Below are positions 37,364 through 47,112 of a stretch of DNA of 64,000 nucleotides, one piece after another. This DNA comes from an uncultured Saprospiraceae bacterium. GTDB taxonomy: Bacteria > Bacteroidota > Bacteroidia > Chitinophagales > Saprospiraceae. The notes under the pieces were generated by a model, which was not told where the DNA came from, ran no database searches, and saw nothing but the letters and a program-made list of their open reading frames with translations. How positions within the stretch are numbered: position 1 is the first letter of the stretch; each line of letters starts with the position of its first letter. The stretch is from the NCBI GenBank assembly GCA_943788055.1, contig CALSOU010000005.1, positions 234,883 to 298,882 of the forward strand, given 5' to 3'. A program made the translations under genes and the position numbers.

Positions 37364-39229
37364 ATGTTTTCAGAATATGATATTATTGTAGTTGGTGCTG
37401 GGCATGCTGGTTGTGAAGCTGCAGTAGCCGCAGCAAATATGGGTTCTCGTGTCATGCTAGTTACCATGAACATGAATACGATTGCTCAGATGAGTTGCAA
37501 TCCTGCAATGGGTGGGGTAGCAAAAGGTCAAATTGTTCGAGAAATCGACGCTTTAGGAGGTTATTCGGGAATCATTACGGATCATACCATGATCCAATTC
37601 CGGATGCTTAACAAATCGAAAGGCCCAGCAATGTGGAGCCCTCGTGCACAGAGTGATAGAATGCTGTTTGCAGGTAAATGGCGGCAGATGCTAGAAGAAA
37701 ATCCTTTGATTGATTTTTGGCAAGAGATGGTTACCGGTCTTATTGTGAAGAATGGTGTTGTAAAGGGAGTAAAGACAGGAATCGGATTGGAGATCCCTGG
37801 TAAATCGGTAGTACTTACAAACGGTACTTTTCTAAATGGTCTGATTCATATAGGCGAAAAGCAATTTGGTGGAGGAAGAGCAGGCGAGAGAGCTTCAACA
37901 GGAATCACAGAGCAATTACAAGAGCTTGGTTTCGAATCAGGTCGGATGAAAACTGGAACCCCTGCTCGTGTCGACGGACGCTCTCTAGATTGGTCTGCAA
38001 TGGAAGAGCAACCTGGTGATGAAAACCCCACAGGATTTTCTTACACAGACACTCCTCGTTTGACTAAGCAAGTACCATGTCATATAACATATACTAGTCC
38101 TGAAGTTCATGAAGTGCTTAAGGAAGGCTTTCATAAGTCTCCGATGTTTAACGGAAGAATTCAAGGACATGGTCCACGTTATTGCCCAAGTATTGAAGAT
38201 AAAATCAATCGATTTGCTGACCGTGATCGTCATCAACTATTTGTGGAACCAGAAGGCTGGAATACCTGTGAGATATATGTCAATGGCTTCTCCTCGTCCT
38301 TACCTGAGGATGTGCAATTTAAAGCAATGCGAAAGATTCGTGGTTTTGAGAACGCCAAAATGTTCCGACCTGGTTATGCTATTGAATATGATTTCTTTCC
38401 TCCTCAGCAGTTGCGATTATCTCTAGAGACTAAATTGGTGAAGAATCTGTTCTTTGCTGGTCAGATAAATGGTACTACAGGATATGAGGAAGCTGGATCG
38501 CAAGGTTTAATGGCAGGAATTAATGCGCATTTGGCAATCAATGATAAAGAGCCATTCATTCTTAAGAGAAGTGAAGCATATATCGGTGTATTAATAGATG
38601 ATTTAGTCAATAAAGGCACAGAAGAGCCGTATAGAATGTTTACATCAAGGGCAGAATACAGGATTCTACTTCGACAAGACAATGCAGATATACGCTTGAC
38701 CCCTCTAGTACACAAACTTGGTATGAACGGTCTCGAAGAACGTATGGATCGTGTAGCTCGAAAATCAACGGCAATCAAAGATGTTGTAAAGTTTTTTGAG
38801 AAAAATAGCGCAATCCCTGACGAGCTTAATACTATGTTAGCTTCAAAAGCTTCTTCATTGTTGAAACAGAAAGTAAAACTAGTATCAGTGATTGGTCGTC
38901 CAAACATTAGTATCAACGACATACGAGCTCACAGCCCAATAGTTGATGAATTTATGAATACTGTTGATAGTGAAGCAATTGATTCTGCCGAAATAAATAT
39001 GAAGTACTCTGGCTACATCGAGAAAGAACAAGAAATGGTAGAGAAGATGAATAGACTTGAAAATGTTAAAATTCGTCCCGAGACAGATTTTCACAGTTTA
39101 TCTTCACTCTCCTCTGAAGCTCGTGAAAAGCTATCAACGATTCAACCATTAACAATTGGTCAAGCAAGCAGGATTAGTGGAGTTTCGCCTTCAGATGTTT
39201 CTGTACTCTTGGTGCATATGGGACGATAA
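37364..39229 (+). CDS. mnmG: tRNA uridine-5-carboxymethylaminomethyl modification enzyme
   Basis: FAD-dependent subunit that, with MnmE, modifies the wobble uridine (U34) of several tRNAs. The 621-residue protein has the FAD motif VGAGHAGCEAA (about 9-19), QMSCNPAMGGVAKG, RMLNKSKGPAMWSPRAQ, the catalytic-cysteine region RYCPSIEDKI and NGTTGYEEAGSQGLMAG. It ends with the tRNA-binding helical domain (IQPLTIGQASRISGVSPSDVSVLLVHM). MnmE is not in the window. Confidence 0.97.
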   Translation: MFSEYDIIVVGAGHAGCEAAVAAANMGSRVMLVTMNMNTIAQMSCNPAMGGVAKGQIVREIDALGGYSGIITDHTMIQFRMLNKSKGPAMWSPRAQSDRMLFAGKWRQMLEENPLIDFWQEMVTGLIVKNGVVKGVKTGIGLEIPGKSVVLTNGTFLNGLIHIGEKQFGGGRAGERASTGITEQLQELGFESGRMKTGTPARVDGRSLDWSAMEEQPGDENPTGFSYTDTPRLTKQVPCHITYTSPEVHEVLKEGFHKSPMFNGRIQGHGPRYCPSIEDKINRFADRDRHQLFVEPEGWNTCEIYVNGFSSSLPEDVQFKAMRKIRGFENAKMFRPGYAIEYDFFPPQQLRLSLETKLVKNLFFAGQINGTTGYEEAGSQGLMAGINAHLAINDKEPFILKRSEAYIGVLIDDLVNKGTEEPYRMFTSRAEYRILLRQDNADIRLTPLVHKLGMNGLEERMDRVARKSTAIKDVVKFFEKNSAIPDELNTMLASKASSLLKQKVKLVSVIGRPNISINDIRAHSPIVDEFMNTVDSEAIDSAEINMKYSGYIEKEQEMVEKMNRLENVKIRPETDFHSLSSLSSEAREKLSTIQPLTIGQASRISGVSPSDVSVLLVHMGR

Positions 39230-39268
39230 ATATGCTTTTGAATTAAATTTTGCTAAAAACTAATTACT

Positions 39269-39880
39269 ATGTTTACTATAAATATATACCTAAAGTTTGC
39301 ACTGATTGCCGTTGGACTTATCGGTGGTACGATATTGTCTGCTACTATGGGTTTCTGGTATGGCTTTCCATTGATACTTGCCGGGCTCATTTTATTAGCT
39401 AGCTATTTTATTTTAGGTACGGTCGCAAGCGCGGGTCAATTTGTGCAGAATCAAGACTTTGCAGGAGCTGAAAAGCGACTTGGATTAACATTTTTTCCTA
39501 AGATGCTCTATGTTACGAACCGTGCAATGTACTTTATTATGGACGGTTCAATAGCAATGCAAAAGAAAGATAGCAACAGAGCTGAAGAACTTTTCAATAA
39601 GGCGCTCGCACTTAACTTACCAACAGACAATGAAAAAGCAATGGTCCTTCTTCAATTGTCTAACATCAATGCAACAAAGCAGAAGTGGTCTCTTGCAAAA
39701 AGATATTTCCAAGATCTTAAGAAATTGAAAGTCACAGAACCGCAATTGAAAGAACAGATTGGTGTTTATGAAAAGGCGCTAAACCAAAGTGGCCAGATCA
39801 AAGCTCAACAAAGAATGGTGGGAGGAACGAGAGGTAATATGCAAAGTGGAGGAAAACGTCGACGACCAAAAATGAGATAG
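39269..39880 (+). CDS. TPR-containing membrane protein
   Basis: A 203-residue protein with two N-terminal hydrophobic helices (about 5-26 and 32-53), then a helical tetratricopeptide-like region (DSNRAEELFNKALALNLPTDNEK, KQKWSLAKRYFQDLKKL) and a basic, glycine-rich tail (GGKRRRPKMR). Such proteins are scaffolds; the partner is unknown. The gene starts 40 bp after mnmG. Confidence 0.75.
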   Translation: MFTINIYLKFALIAVGLIGGTILSATMGFWYGFPLILAGLILLASYFILGTVASAGQFVQNQDFAGAEKRLGLTFFPKMLYVTNRAMYFIMDGSIAMQKKDSNRAEELFNKALALNLPTDNEKAMVLLQLSNINATKQKWSLAKRYFQDLKKLKVTEPQLKEQIGVYEKALNQSGQIKAQQRMVGGTRGNMQSGGKRRRPKMR

Positions 39881-39912
39881 GTAAATACTAATTACCATTT
39901 ATAGTTTAAATA

Positions 39913-40020
39913 TTTTGGGGCTTACCTCCATTGGAGGTCCCTATGTTCCAGGCTCGTCATTCGACTCGTTCCTCAAGGGATGCTTACTTCGTAAGCACCT
40001 TGCACAGCGGTAAGCCAAAA
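39913..40020. repeat. Multi-hairpin extragenic palindromic element
   Basis: A locally GC-richer stretch of about 108 bp. TTTTGG-GG-CTTACC at the left pairs with GGTAAGCCAAAA at the right (12 bp with a two-base bulge). Inside are CCTCCATTGGAGG, a TCCCT/AGGGA stem and GCTTACTTCGTAAGC. GCTTAC or GTAAGC occurs four times. This resembles a REP-type palindromic element or a structured RNA; copies elsewhere in the genome would decide. Confidence 0.6.
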
Positions 40021-40245
40021 ATGGTGCCTGATGCCGCTTTTTAGCTGAAATTTTCTATTGACAAGGGATGTCGAACTCCCCAAATGAATGATTTTCAACT
40101 AAATGTGAGAAACTATTTTGCTCAAATGGTCTAAAAAAAGCCGTAAATATTTTTTTAACAAGGATTTTTTTTGAAATTTGCGTGCCCGTTTGAAAAAATG
40201 GGATCAAACAAGACATAACTTATTAATAACCAAAGATATAGTTTA

Positions 40246-40545
40246 ATGAGAAAGGCGGATTTAGTATCTATAATATCTGAAAAAACAGGAGTAGCTAAAG
40301 TAGACGTTTTAGTATCTCTTGAAACATTCTTCACAGAAGTCAAAGAGACACTTGGAAGCGGTGAAAATGTATATGTAAGAGGATTTGGTTCTTTTATAAT
40401 TAAGAAAAGAGCGAAGAAAATTGGAAGACATATCAAGAAGAATAAAGCTATTGAGATACCAGAGCACTATATTCCTTCTTTCAAACCTGCAAAGGTTTTT
40501 GTTGATCAAGTTAAGACTAACGTTTCTGAACTTCCTTCAAGTTAA
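40246..40545 (+). CDS. HU/IHF-family DNA-binding protein
   Basis: A 99-residue histone-like nucleoid protein. The dimer core KADLVSIISEKTGVAKVDVLVSLETFF and the beta-arm motif VYVRGFGSFIIKKRAKKIGRHIKKNKAIEIP-like sequence are typical of Bacteroidota HU. The DNA-bending proline corresponds to the P in EIPEHYIPSFKPAKVF. The stop overlaps the ATG of the next gene (TAATGA). Confidence 0.95.
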   Translation: MRKADLVSIISEKTGVAKVDVLVSLETFFTEVKETLGSGENVYVRGFGSFIIKKRAKKIGRHIKKNKAIEIPEHYIPSFKPAKVFVDQVKTNVSELPSS

Positions 40546-41339
40546 TGAAGCTAAATCGACATCAACTTATTGCTATAGTTACGACAATTTTATTTGTCGG
40601 TGTCTTTTATTTTGGTTGTGAGACCAAAGATCCAAAGATGAAGCTCGCCGAAAAGTCTCGAGTTGCTAATTTTGAGGTTACAGGTATTGAGAATATTCGG
40701 AAGCAAGCTTTCGATTCTCTTGATGTATCGCAAAAGTCTTACTTTGATGGTCTGCATCTGCAGCTCAAGAATAGTTTCGACGATTCAACGAAGATAGAAG
40801 CGATGAAGTCAATCTCTGGATTTTGGTATAGCCTTGGTGAATATGCCTTAGCAGGTGAACAAGCAGAAGAAATTGCTAGTATTCAAGAAGACGAAGTGAG
40901 TTGGTCTATAGCAGGTACTACCTATGCTGTAGGAATTCAAAATGGGAAATCTAAAAATAGGCGAACTTTTAACCAGTCAAAAGCTGTTAATGCTTTTGAA
41001 CAAGCGGTAAGTATTAATCCTGATAATGTAACTCACAAATTGAATCTTGCTATTGTTTATGCTGAAAATCCACCTCAGGATCAACCAATGAAAGGTATCC
41101 TGATGCTTTTGGACCTTGACAAACAATATCCTGATTCTCCATCTGTGCTTTTTCAATTAGCTAGATTTGGAATGCAGACTAATCAGTTCGAAAAAGCAAT
41201 TGGAAGACTTGAACGGGTTTTGGCAATTGAACCGAATTCAGTAAAAGCTCATTGCTTGATTGCTGATGCATATCAAAAAACAAATAGTACAGAGAAGGCA
41301 GCTTTTCACTTGAAGGCCTGCCAATCTGGAATGAAATAA
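40545..41339 (+). CDS. TPR-repeat lipoprotein-like protein
   Basis: A 264-residue protein. An N-terminal hydrophobic segment ends FYFGC (Cys25), a plausible lipobox. A tetratricopeptide-type array follows (KAVNAFEQAVSINPDNVTHKLNLAIVYAE, FEKAIGRLERVLAIEPNSVKAHCLIADAY). It sits between HU and the COX24-like gene, a conserved order in this phylum. The role is unknown. Confidence 0.8.
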   Translation: MKLNRHQLIAIVTTILFVGVFYFGCETKDPKMKLAEKSRVANFEVTGIENIRKQAFDSLDVSQKSYFDGLHLQLKNSFDDSTKIEAMKSISGFWYSLGEYALAGEQAEEIASIQEDEVSWSIAGTTYAVGIQNGKSKNRRTFNQSKAVNAFEQAVSINPDNVTHKLNLAIVYAENPPQDQPMKGILMLLDLDKQYPDSPSVLFQLARFGMQTNQFEKAIGRLERVLAIEPNSVKAHCLIADAYQKTNSTEKAAFHLKACQSGMK

Positions 41340-41365
41340 TTTTTAATAAACTTAAATTCTAATCT

Positions 41366-41458
41366 ATGCCTTGCGGTAAAAAAAGAAAACGTCATAAGAT
41401 TTCTACTCATAAAAGAAAAAAGAGATTAAGAAAGAATAGACATAAGAAAAAGAAATAA
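41366..41458 (+). CDS. Small basic AURKAIP1/COX24-domain protein
   Basis: Thirty residues, half of them lysine or arginine, in the pattern MPCGKKRKRHK, then HKRKKRLRKNRHKKKK. This is the conserved micro-protein of Bacteroidota related to the C-terminus of mitochondrial AURKAIP1/mS38, and it is probably a ribosome-associated peptide. It precedes the RNase G gene as in relatives. It is easily missed by length cut-offs. Confidence 0.9.
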   Translation: MPCGKKRKRHKISTHKRKKRLRKNRHKKKK

Positions 41459-41467
41459 ATAGAATTT

Positions 41468-41496
41468 GGGTTGCTTTTCCTTTGAGAAGGCAACCC
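41468..41496 (+). terminator. Hairpin after the COX24-like gene
   Basis: GGGTTGC and GCAACCC pair around a 15-base loop that is itself partly complementary; TTAATTT follows. It is a likely terminator, separating this gene from the RNase G gene 630 bp away. Confidence 0.6.
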
Positions 41497-42123
41497 TTAA
41501 TTTGGAAGCGACAATCGTGGTTTCATACGCCCTATCTTTCTAAGTCCATACCAACTTAAAAAATTCTTTTAGTCCTCTTTGAATTTGATTGAAGACTAAT
41601 TTCAGATCTATCAAAATCGTTGTATTTATTCACATTGGCTTTCCATGTAGATGGTAAAGCCTTTTGTCGTTGATGTTGACAGTTTGATGTTAATCCGTTT
41701 TCGGGATGGTCATTATTATATTTTGAAGAAAGCACAGTCATGCCTATTTCAAAAGATCAGATGTATCAAAATCGTGTTAAGTACTTTTTTGATCAGTTGT
41801 AGGGATCAAAAAGTAGAGTTGATATTTATTCTATTATAAGTTGATTTACCTTTCGTTTTTGACTTACAAGATATTTTAATGATCTCGAAAACTGAAAACC
41901 AATATGTTTAACGAGAGTCCTTTATTGATGCAAGTCCTACTTTCTCATGAAGAAGAATAATCCTCTCTTTTGATTCCTTTATCATATTAAACATATAGAG
42001 TATTTTTGAATGCAACATCTCAATTTAGTGAGATGGCTAGAAAATATCTAAGAAAGAAAACACAGTCAAACTATTACTCCGACGACAATGACATGATAAT
42101 CGCCGAAACCTAAAATATACGTT
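41497..42123. other. Long intergenic region upstream of RNase G
   Basis: About 627 bp without a confident gene. On the minus strand, 41556-41741 encodes 61 residues (including QRQKALPSTWKANVNKYNDF) that faintly resemble the N-terminal part of some IS3-type helper proteins; homology is not secure. A small hairpin ATCTCA/TGAGAT lies at about 42018-42035. The plus strand could be a long 5' leader for RNase G. Confidence 0.35.
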
Positions 42124-43671
42124 TTGGAAAAAGAATTAATTATAAATTCCTCTGATGGCTTGGTCGAAATGGCCTTGCTTGAAGATGGAAAACTAATGGT
42201 CGTACAGACCCAAAAGACAACTGAGAACTTACTTGTGGGTGATATATTTCTCGGAAGCATCAAGAAATTGATGCCTAGTCTAAATGCTGCCTTTGTTGAT
42301 ATTGGCTTACGTAAAGATGCATTTCTGCATTATAGTGATCTTGGACCGCAACTGCGATCTTTGATTAACTTTACTGATCGCTCAAGAAATGGAAGAAACA
42401 GGAATGCACTTCTTGGAAATTTCAAACTCCAGCCTGACATCATCAAAACGGGTAAAATTGATCAAGTCTTAAGTAAGAATAATCAGATCTTGGTGCAGAT
42501 TACAAAAGAGCCAATTAGTACCAAAGGGCCCAGACTGACAAGTGAAATAACCCTGCCTGGCCGATATGTGGTGCTTTCTCCTTTCAATCAACATGTTGCA
42601 GTTTCGAAGAAAATTCCTGATGCGGAAGAACGGAAGCGACTCAAGCTACTTATTGAGAGCATTCGACCGAAGAACTTCGGTGTAATTGTACGTACTGCCG
42701 CAAATGGGAAAAAAGTTGCTGATTTACATGAAGAGATTTCTCAGTTAACAGATACATGGCGCGATATTCATAAGCAACTGAAAGGTATGAAAGAACCTCA
42801 GAAGCTCATTTCCGAAATGGACAAGGCTTCCAGTTATATTCGAGATGTCCTCAACGAAGACTTTTCAAAAATAGTTGTCAATGATGCTTCTATTTATCGA
42901 GATATCAAGGGACTAATGAAAACCATTGCACCTAACAAAGTAAAAATCGTTTCGCATCACACGGGTTCAAAACCTATTTTTGAAGAGTATGGTATTAATC
43001 GTCAGATAAAAGCCTCTTTCGGAAAGACATCAACTATGAATAGTGGTGCATATTTGGTGATTGAGCATACTGAAGCGATGACTGTGATTGATGTGAATAG
43101 TGGTCCTAAAATGCAACGAACTGATCAAGAGTCTGCAGCACTTGCCGTCAATATGGAATCGGCCAAAGAAATAGCTCGTCAACTGCGATTGAGAGATATT
43201 GGTGGATTGATTATTATTGATTTTATCGATATGCGAAGGCAAGAAAATAAGCAGACTCTTTATAAGGCCATGAAAAATTTCATGGATACTGATAGAGCTC
43301 AACATACAGTATTACCGCTTAGTAAATTTGGTCTAATGCAGATTACTAGACAAAGAACTAAGCCAGTAATAAAGATAGATACCTCAGAGAAATGTCCTAC
43401 TTGTGACGGTACAGGAGTAGCGCAACCAACTATTCTTGTTTCGGACAGAATTGAAAACGATCTTGAAAGAGTAATAAAAAGTAATCCTAAATTGAATCCA
43501 ACTTTGAAGGTTCATCCTTTTTTATATGCTTATTTCACACGAGGAGTAATCTCACCAAGAGTAAGATGGTTCCGTAAGTATTACAAATGGGTGAATATCA
43601 TTTCAGTAGATAATTACAATTTGGATGAATACCGATTTTTCAACAAGAATAATGACGAGATTCGATTATAA
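42124..43671 (+). CDS. rng: Ribonuclease G/E family endoribonuclease
   Basis: Single-strand-specific endoribonuclease for rRNA maturation and mRNA decay. The 515-residue protein has an S1 domain (about 35-125: VGDIFLGSIKKLMPSLNAAFVDIG and DAFLHYSDLG), the DNase-like catalytic aspartates in TVIDVNSG and IIIDFIDM, and the zinc-link CPTCDGTG (about 424). It begins at TTG; no ATG precedes it in frame after the stop at 42097-42099, and the family normally begins immediately before KELIINSSDG. Confidence 0.94.
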   Translation: MEKELIINSSDGLVEMALLEDGKLMVVQTQKTTENLLVGDIFLGSIKKLMPSLNAAFVDIGLRKDAFLHYSDLGPQLRSLINFTDRSRNGRNRNALLGNFKLQPDIIKTGKIDQVLSKNNQILVQITKEPISTKGPRLTSEITLPGRYVVLSPFNQHVAVSKKIPDAEERKRLKLLIESIRPKNFGVIVRTAANGKKVADLHEEISQLTDTWRDIHKQLKGMKEPQKLISEMDKASSYIRDVLNEDFSKIVVNDASIYRDIKGLMKTIAPNKVKIVSHHTGSKPIFEEYGINRQIKASFGKTSTMNSGAYLVIEHTEAMTVIDVNSGPKMQRTDQESAALAVNMESAKEIARQLRLRDIGGLIIIDFIDMRRQENKQTLYKAMKNFMDTDRAQHTVLPLSKFGLMQITRQRTKPVIKIDTSEKCPTCDGTGVAQPTILVSDRIENDLERVIKSNPKLNPTLKVHPFLYAYFTRGVISPRVRWFRKYYKWVNIISVDNYNLDEYRFFNKNNDEIRL

Positions 43672-43684
43672 TTAGAGAGGAAAG

Positions 43685-43906
43685 ATGACGATATTGGATA
43701 TGTTGCCGGGACAGAAAGCTCGTGTTATAGCCTTTACAAATAAGACCACCGAAACTAATTTTTTATCTTTTGGTTTACTTCCTAATTCCGTCTTACTATT
43801 GAGACGAAAAGCTCCTTTTGGCGGAAGTCTATATATTATTTTGGAATCTCATGTCATGGCCATTCGTCAATCAGAAGCAGCTGATGTCTTAATAGAAATT
43901 ATATGA
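43685..43906 (+). CDS. feoA: FeoA-type SH3-like protein
   Basis: A 73-residue cytoplasmic SH3-fold protein that assists FeoB-dependent ferrous iron import. The pattern LDMLPGQKARVIAF, FLSFGLLPNSVLLLRRKAPFGGSLYIILESHVMAIRQSEA is typical. Its stop overlaps the FeoB start (ATATGA context), so translation is coupled. Confidence 0.92.
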   Translation: MTILDMLPGQKARVIAFTNKTTETNFLSFGLLPNSVLLLRRKAPFGGSLYIILESHVMAIRQSEAADVLIEII

Positions 43907-46032
43907 CTCAAGAGAAGAAGTGGGTAGCTCTTGTAGGAAATCCTAATAGTGGAAAATCTAGCTTATTCAATGCTCTTACAGGGCTGAGACAAAAAGTGGG
44001 AAATTTTCCTGGTGTAACTGTAGATAAGAAAACTGGATTCTTTGAGGGAGAAGAGGGAGAACGCGTAGACTTGATTGACCTTCCAGGTCTTTATAGTTTG
44101 TATCCCAATTCTAAGGATGAGAAGATGGTCTTAGAGCTTTTGCTCAATCCAGACCATCCGTTTCAGCCAGAGAAAATTGTTTATGTGGTAGATCCGCTGC
44201 AAATGGAGCGACATTTACTACTTGCTACACAGCTTGTCGATCTAGGTTTCCCTATGGTATTAGTCATTAATATGATTGATATTGCTTCCGAGAATAATAT
44301 TGAAATCGACATCAAAAGACTAAGCAGAGAACTTGGAATACAAGTTGTTGCAGTAAGTGCTAGAACTGGCGAGAATATCCAAGAACTAAAGACGCTTATA
44401 CAACAAGACTTTAAGAGGAGGAGAAAGTCTCCTATTGTTGAGCTTAATCAATATAATGCAAGAACCGCAACAGAGGTTGCAAATCTATTATCTCCAAAGC
44501 TGTTAGATATTCCTTTCGGAATTGAACGAGCTTTTCATGTTGCTCATCATTACACTTGGCTGCAAGGAATAGACAAGAAACGGGTTGAAAGTCTAGAGTC
44601 ATTCCTAAAAAATGCTCGTTTTGATAGTCTTGATGAGCAAGTTCATGATACAATGTCGCGGTATTCATTTATCACTCCGCTTGTCAGATCAGTTGTTAAA
44701 AAGAAAGAGAAGAAGACAGGTGGGTTTACAGACAAAGTCGACGGAATAATTACGAATAGTTTTTTTGGTCCAGTTATCTTTTTCGGGATAATGGCACTAG
44801 TTTTTCAAGCGTTATTCGCTTGGGCTTCCGTTCCAGCAGATTGGATTGATGCTCTCTTTGGAACAGCTGGAGGGGCTATACAATTTGCACTGGGAGAAGG
44901 GTGGCTGAGTGGTTTACTTGTAGATGGAATACTTGCGGGTATTGGTGGAGTTGCTGTTTTCATACCGCAGATATTTTTACTTTTCTTGTTGCTTGGAGTG
45001 TTAGAAGAAGTGGGATATATGTCTCGCGCAGTCTATATGTTTGACAATGTCTTACAGCGCTTTGGATTGAACGGAAGAAGTATTGTAGCTTTAGTTTCTG
45101 GAGGAGCTTGTGCTATACCAGCTATTATGTCAACCAGAACTATCAGTAATTGGAAAGAGCGCCTTACAACCATAATGGTGACGCCGTTAATTTCTTGTTC
45201 TGCGAGAATCCCAGTTTACATCGTTCTTGTTGGTTTTGTCGTTCCAGCTGATCAAAAATGGGGCTTCTTTAATTTACAAGGTTTGGTGTTTTTCGGGCTT
45301 TACGTTCTGTCAATAATTTCCGCATTAGTATCAGCGTGGGTATTCAAAAAAGTCTTGAAAACAGGAGAGAAGTCAATGTTGATGATTGAATTGCCACTTT
45401 ATAAAAAGCCAATTTGGAAGAATGTGATGATCAACTTACGTGAAAAGTTATGGGCTTTCGTTTGGGAAGCTGGAAAGGTTATTTTCTTCATTTCGATTAT
45501 ACTATGGTTTCTTGCGAGTTATGGCCCCAAGGAACAGATGAAGCAAGCTGAAGTAGAAACGGAGATCTACGCTCTGACGAATAACTTTACACCTGAGCAA
45601 ACACAAGACTTACTTGCGGCAAGAAAAATAGAAGCTAGCTATGCTGGTCATATGGGTAAATTCATAGAGCCAGTTATCAAGCCACTTGGTTTTGATTGGA
45701 AAATAGGAATTGCACTGATTACTTCCTTTGCAGCAAGAGAGGTGTTTGTAGGTACGATGGCAACTATATATGCAATTGGTAGTTCTGATGATGAGGGCAC
45801 CATTCGAGAGCGTATGGGTAAAGAGATTAATCAAGAGACTGGTGAGAAGGTTTATACACCTGCAGTAGCTATGTCTCTTCTTGTTTTTTATCTTTTTGCT
45901 ATGCAATGTATGAGTACTTTGGCCATTACAAAGAGAGAAACCAATACATGGAAGTGGCCTATTATACAATTCGTATACATGACGGCACTGGCATATCTTG
46001 GAAGTTTATTTGTGTTCCAAGTATTTGGATGA
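43903..46032 (+). CDS. feoB: Ferrous iron transport protein B
   Basis: Imports Fe2+ across the inner membrane. The 709-residue protein has the cytosolic G domain with GNPNSGKS (12-19), VDLIDLPGLYSL, a G4 motif NMID and the SARTG G5, then the membrane domain with paired gates (SGGACAIPAIMSTRTI, LISCSARIPVYIVL and the second gate FAAREVFVGTM). Length is normal for Bacteroidota FeoB. FeoC is absent, which is usual in this phylum. Confidence 0.96.
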   Translation: MTQEKKWVALVGNPNSGKSSLFNALTGLRQKVGNFPGVTVDKKTGFFEGEEGERVDLIDLPGLYSLYPNSKDEKMVLELLLNPDHPFQPEKIVYVVDPLQMERHLLLATQLVDLGFPMVLVINMIDIASENNIEIDIKRLSRELGIQVVAVSARTGENIQELKTLIQQDFKRRRKSPIVELNQYNARTATEVANLLSPKLLDIPFGIERAFHVAHHYTWLQGIDKKRVESLESFLKNARFDSLDEQVHDTMSRYSFITPLVRSVVKKKEKKTGGFTDKVDGIITNSFFGPVIFFGIMALVFQALFAWASVPADWIDALFGTAGGAIQFALGEGWLSGLLVDGILAGIGGVAVFIPQIFLLFLLLGVLEEVGYMSRAVYMFDNVLQRFGLNGRSIVALVSGGACAIPAIMSTRTISNWKERLTTIMVTPLISCSARIPVYIVLVGFVVPADQKWGFFNLQGLVFFGLYVLSIISALVSAWVFKKVLKTGEKSMLMIELPLYKKPIWKNVMINLREKLWAFVWEAGKVIFFISIILWFLASYGPKEQMKQAEVETEIYALTNNFTPEQTQDLLAARKIEASYAGHMGKFIEPVIKPLGFDWKIGIALITSFAAREVFVGTMATIYAIGSSDDEGTIRERMGKEINQETGEKVYTPAVAMSLLVFYLFAMQCMSTLAITKRETNTWKWPIIQFVYMTALAYLGSLFVFQVFG

Positions 46033-46134
46033 TTAGCTATATTTTGAAACTTCTATTTAAATATGACGACCAAAAGAAACTCAACAAAGCTTAAGATCGT
46101 TGAACAAGTGAAAGTTTTCAAATAAAGACCTATC

Positions 46135-46638
46135 ATGAAAATCTTGATTTACTTGCTTTTGGTTTTTTTCTCTGATGTACGTGCAGAGTTACATGACTTT
46201 CACATGTCTAAAACGCTTGTGAAACATGTTCAGGAAGAGAAAACGTTGCAAGTTACGATGCACTTGTTTATCGACGATTTTGAGGAAGCTTTAAGTATGT
46301 CAGGCGTTGATTCTGTGTTTATGTGTACTAAGATGGAAAATTCTGACACAGATATCTTTGTTCAAAGTTATGTAAGAGATCGATTTTTTCTTGAAATAGA
46401 GGGGAAACGGGTTGAGTTCGAATACTTAGGTAAAGAGATCTCCGAAAGTTTAGATGGTGTTTGGTTATATATGGAGGCATTCGATATAGAGGCACCACAA
46501 GATGTTAAGGTGACAAATAAGCTTTTGACTGAAGTTTTTCCCGATCAGAAAAATCTAGTTAACATCCGAATCGATGACAGAGAGAAAATGTTATTATTCA
46601 GCCTTGATGACGGCGTAAAAGATGTTTCATGGAGATAG
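46135..46638 (+). CDS. DUF6702-family exported protein
   Basis: A 167-residue protein with a signal peptide (about 1-18, ending VRA). Its fold pattern [35 protein letters not shown] matches the DUF6702 family of Bacteroidota. The function is unknown. The stop overlaps the start of yidD by 10 bp, so the two are co-expressed. Confidence 0.75.
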   Translation: MKILIYLLLVFFSDVRAELHDFHMSKTLVKHVQEEKTLQVTMHLFIDDFEEALSMSGVDSVFMCTKMENSDTDIFVQSYVRDRFFLEIEGKRVEFEYLGKEISESLDGVWLYMEAFDIEAPQDVKVTNKLLTEVFPDQKNLVNIRIDDREKMLLFSLDDGVKDVSWR

Positions 46639-46913
46639 TCTATAAATTATTTAAGGAGATTTTTATTCTACCAGTCAGATTATACAAATGGATTCTCAGT
46701 CCGATCCTTAATGTATTTTTTGGACCTAGCTGCAGATATGAGCCTAGTTGTTCAACATATATGATTCAAGCAATTTATGAGTGGGGTCCGCTAAGAGGTG
46801 GTTGGCTAGGTCTCAAACGCATCGCTTCATGCAACCCATGGGGTGGTCACGGCAATGATCCCGTACCCACAAACCCTAAAAGAGCAGCCAAACAAAAGAA
46901 GGGAGAAGATTGA
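46629..46913 (+). CDS. yidD: Membrane protein insertion efficiency factor
   Basis: A 94-residue YidD protein that assists YidC-dependent membrane insertion. The amphipathic N-terminus ([21 protein letters not shown]) and the signature [39 protein letters not shown] cysteine pattern are complete, with the conserved [10 protein letters not shown] end. YidC is not in the window. Confidence 0.95.
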   Translation: MEIVYKLFKEIFILPVRLYKWILSPILNVFFGPSCRYEPSCSTYMIQAIYEWGPLRGGWLGLKRIASCNPWGGHGNDPVPTNPKRAAKQKKGED

Positions 46914-47112
46914 AATTCAATTTGAAAAGACTTTTGGGCTATTGAATCCCTGAAAGGGCGAGAAGTCGGAAAAATTATGTTAATTACGATAGTTGAACAC
47001 GCCCTATACAACAGTTTCAACATAGTGTTTTTAATACCATTTACGAAATACTCTTTTGATAAAGATCCTTCCATTTAAGATGTGTTCTAGTAGATATTTA
47101 CTTGAGGATTTT

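Noticed and set aside
41556..41741. Minus-strand open frame with a faint IS3-helper-like pattern
   Set aside because: Only short words resemble transposase helpers, the frame is brief and there are no inverted repeats or target duplications, so I do not call a mobile element.
46062..46124. 20-codon frame after feoB
   Set aside because: Very short, lysine-rich by A-richness only, and no conserved partner of FeoB matches it.
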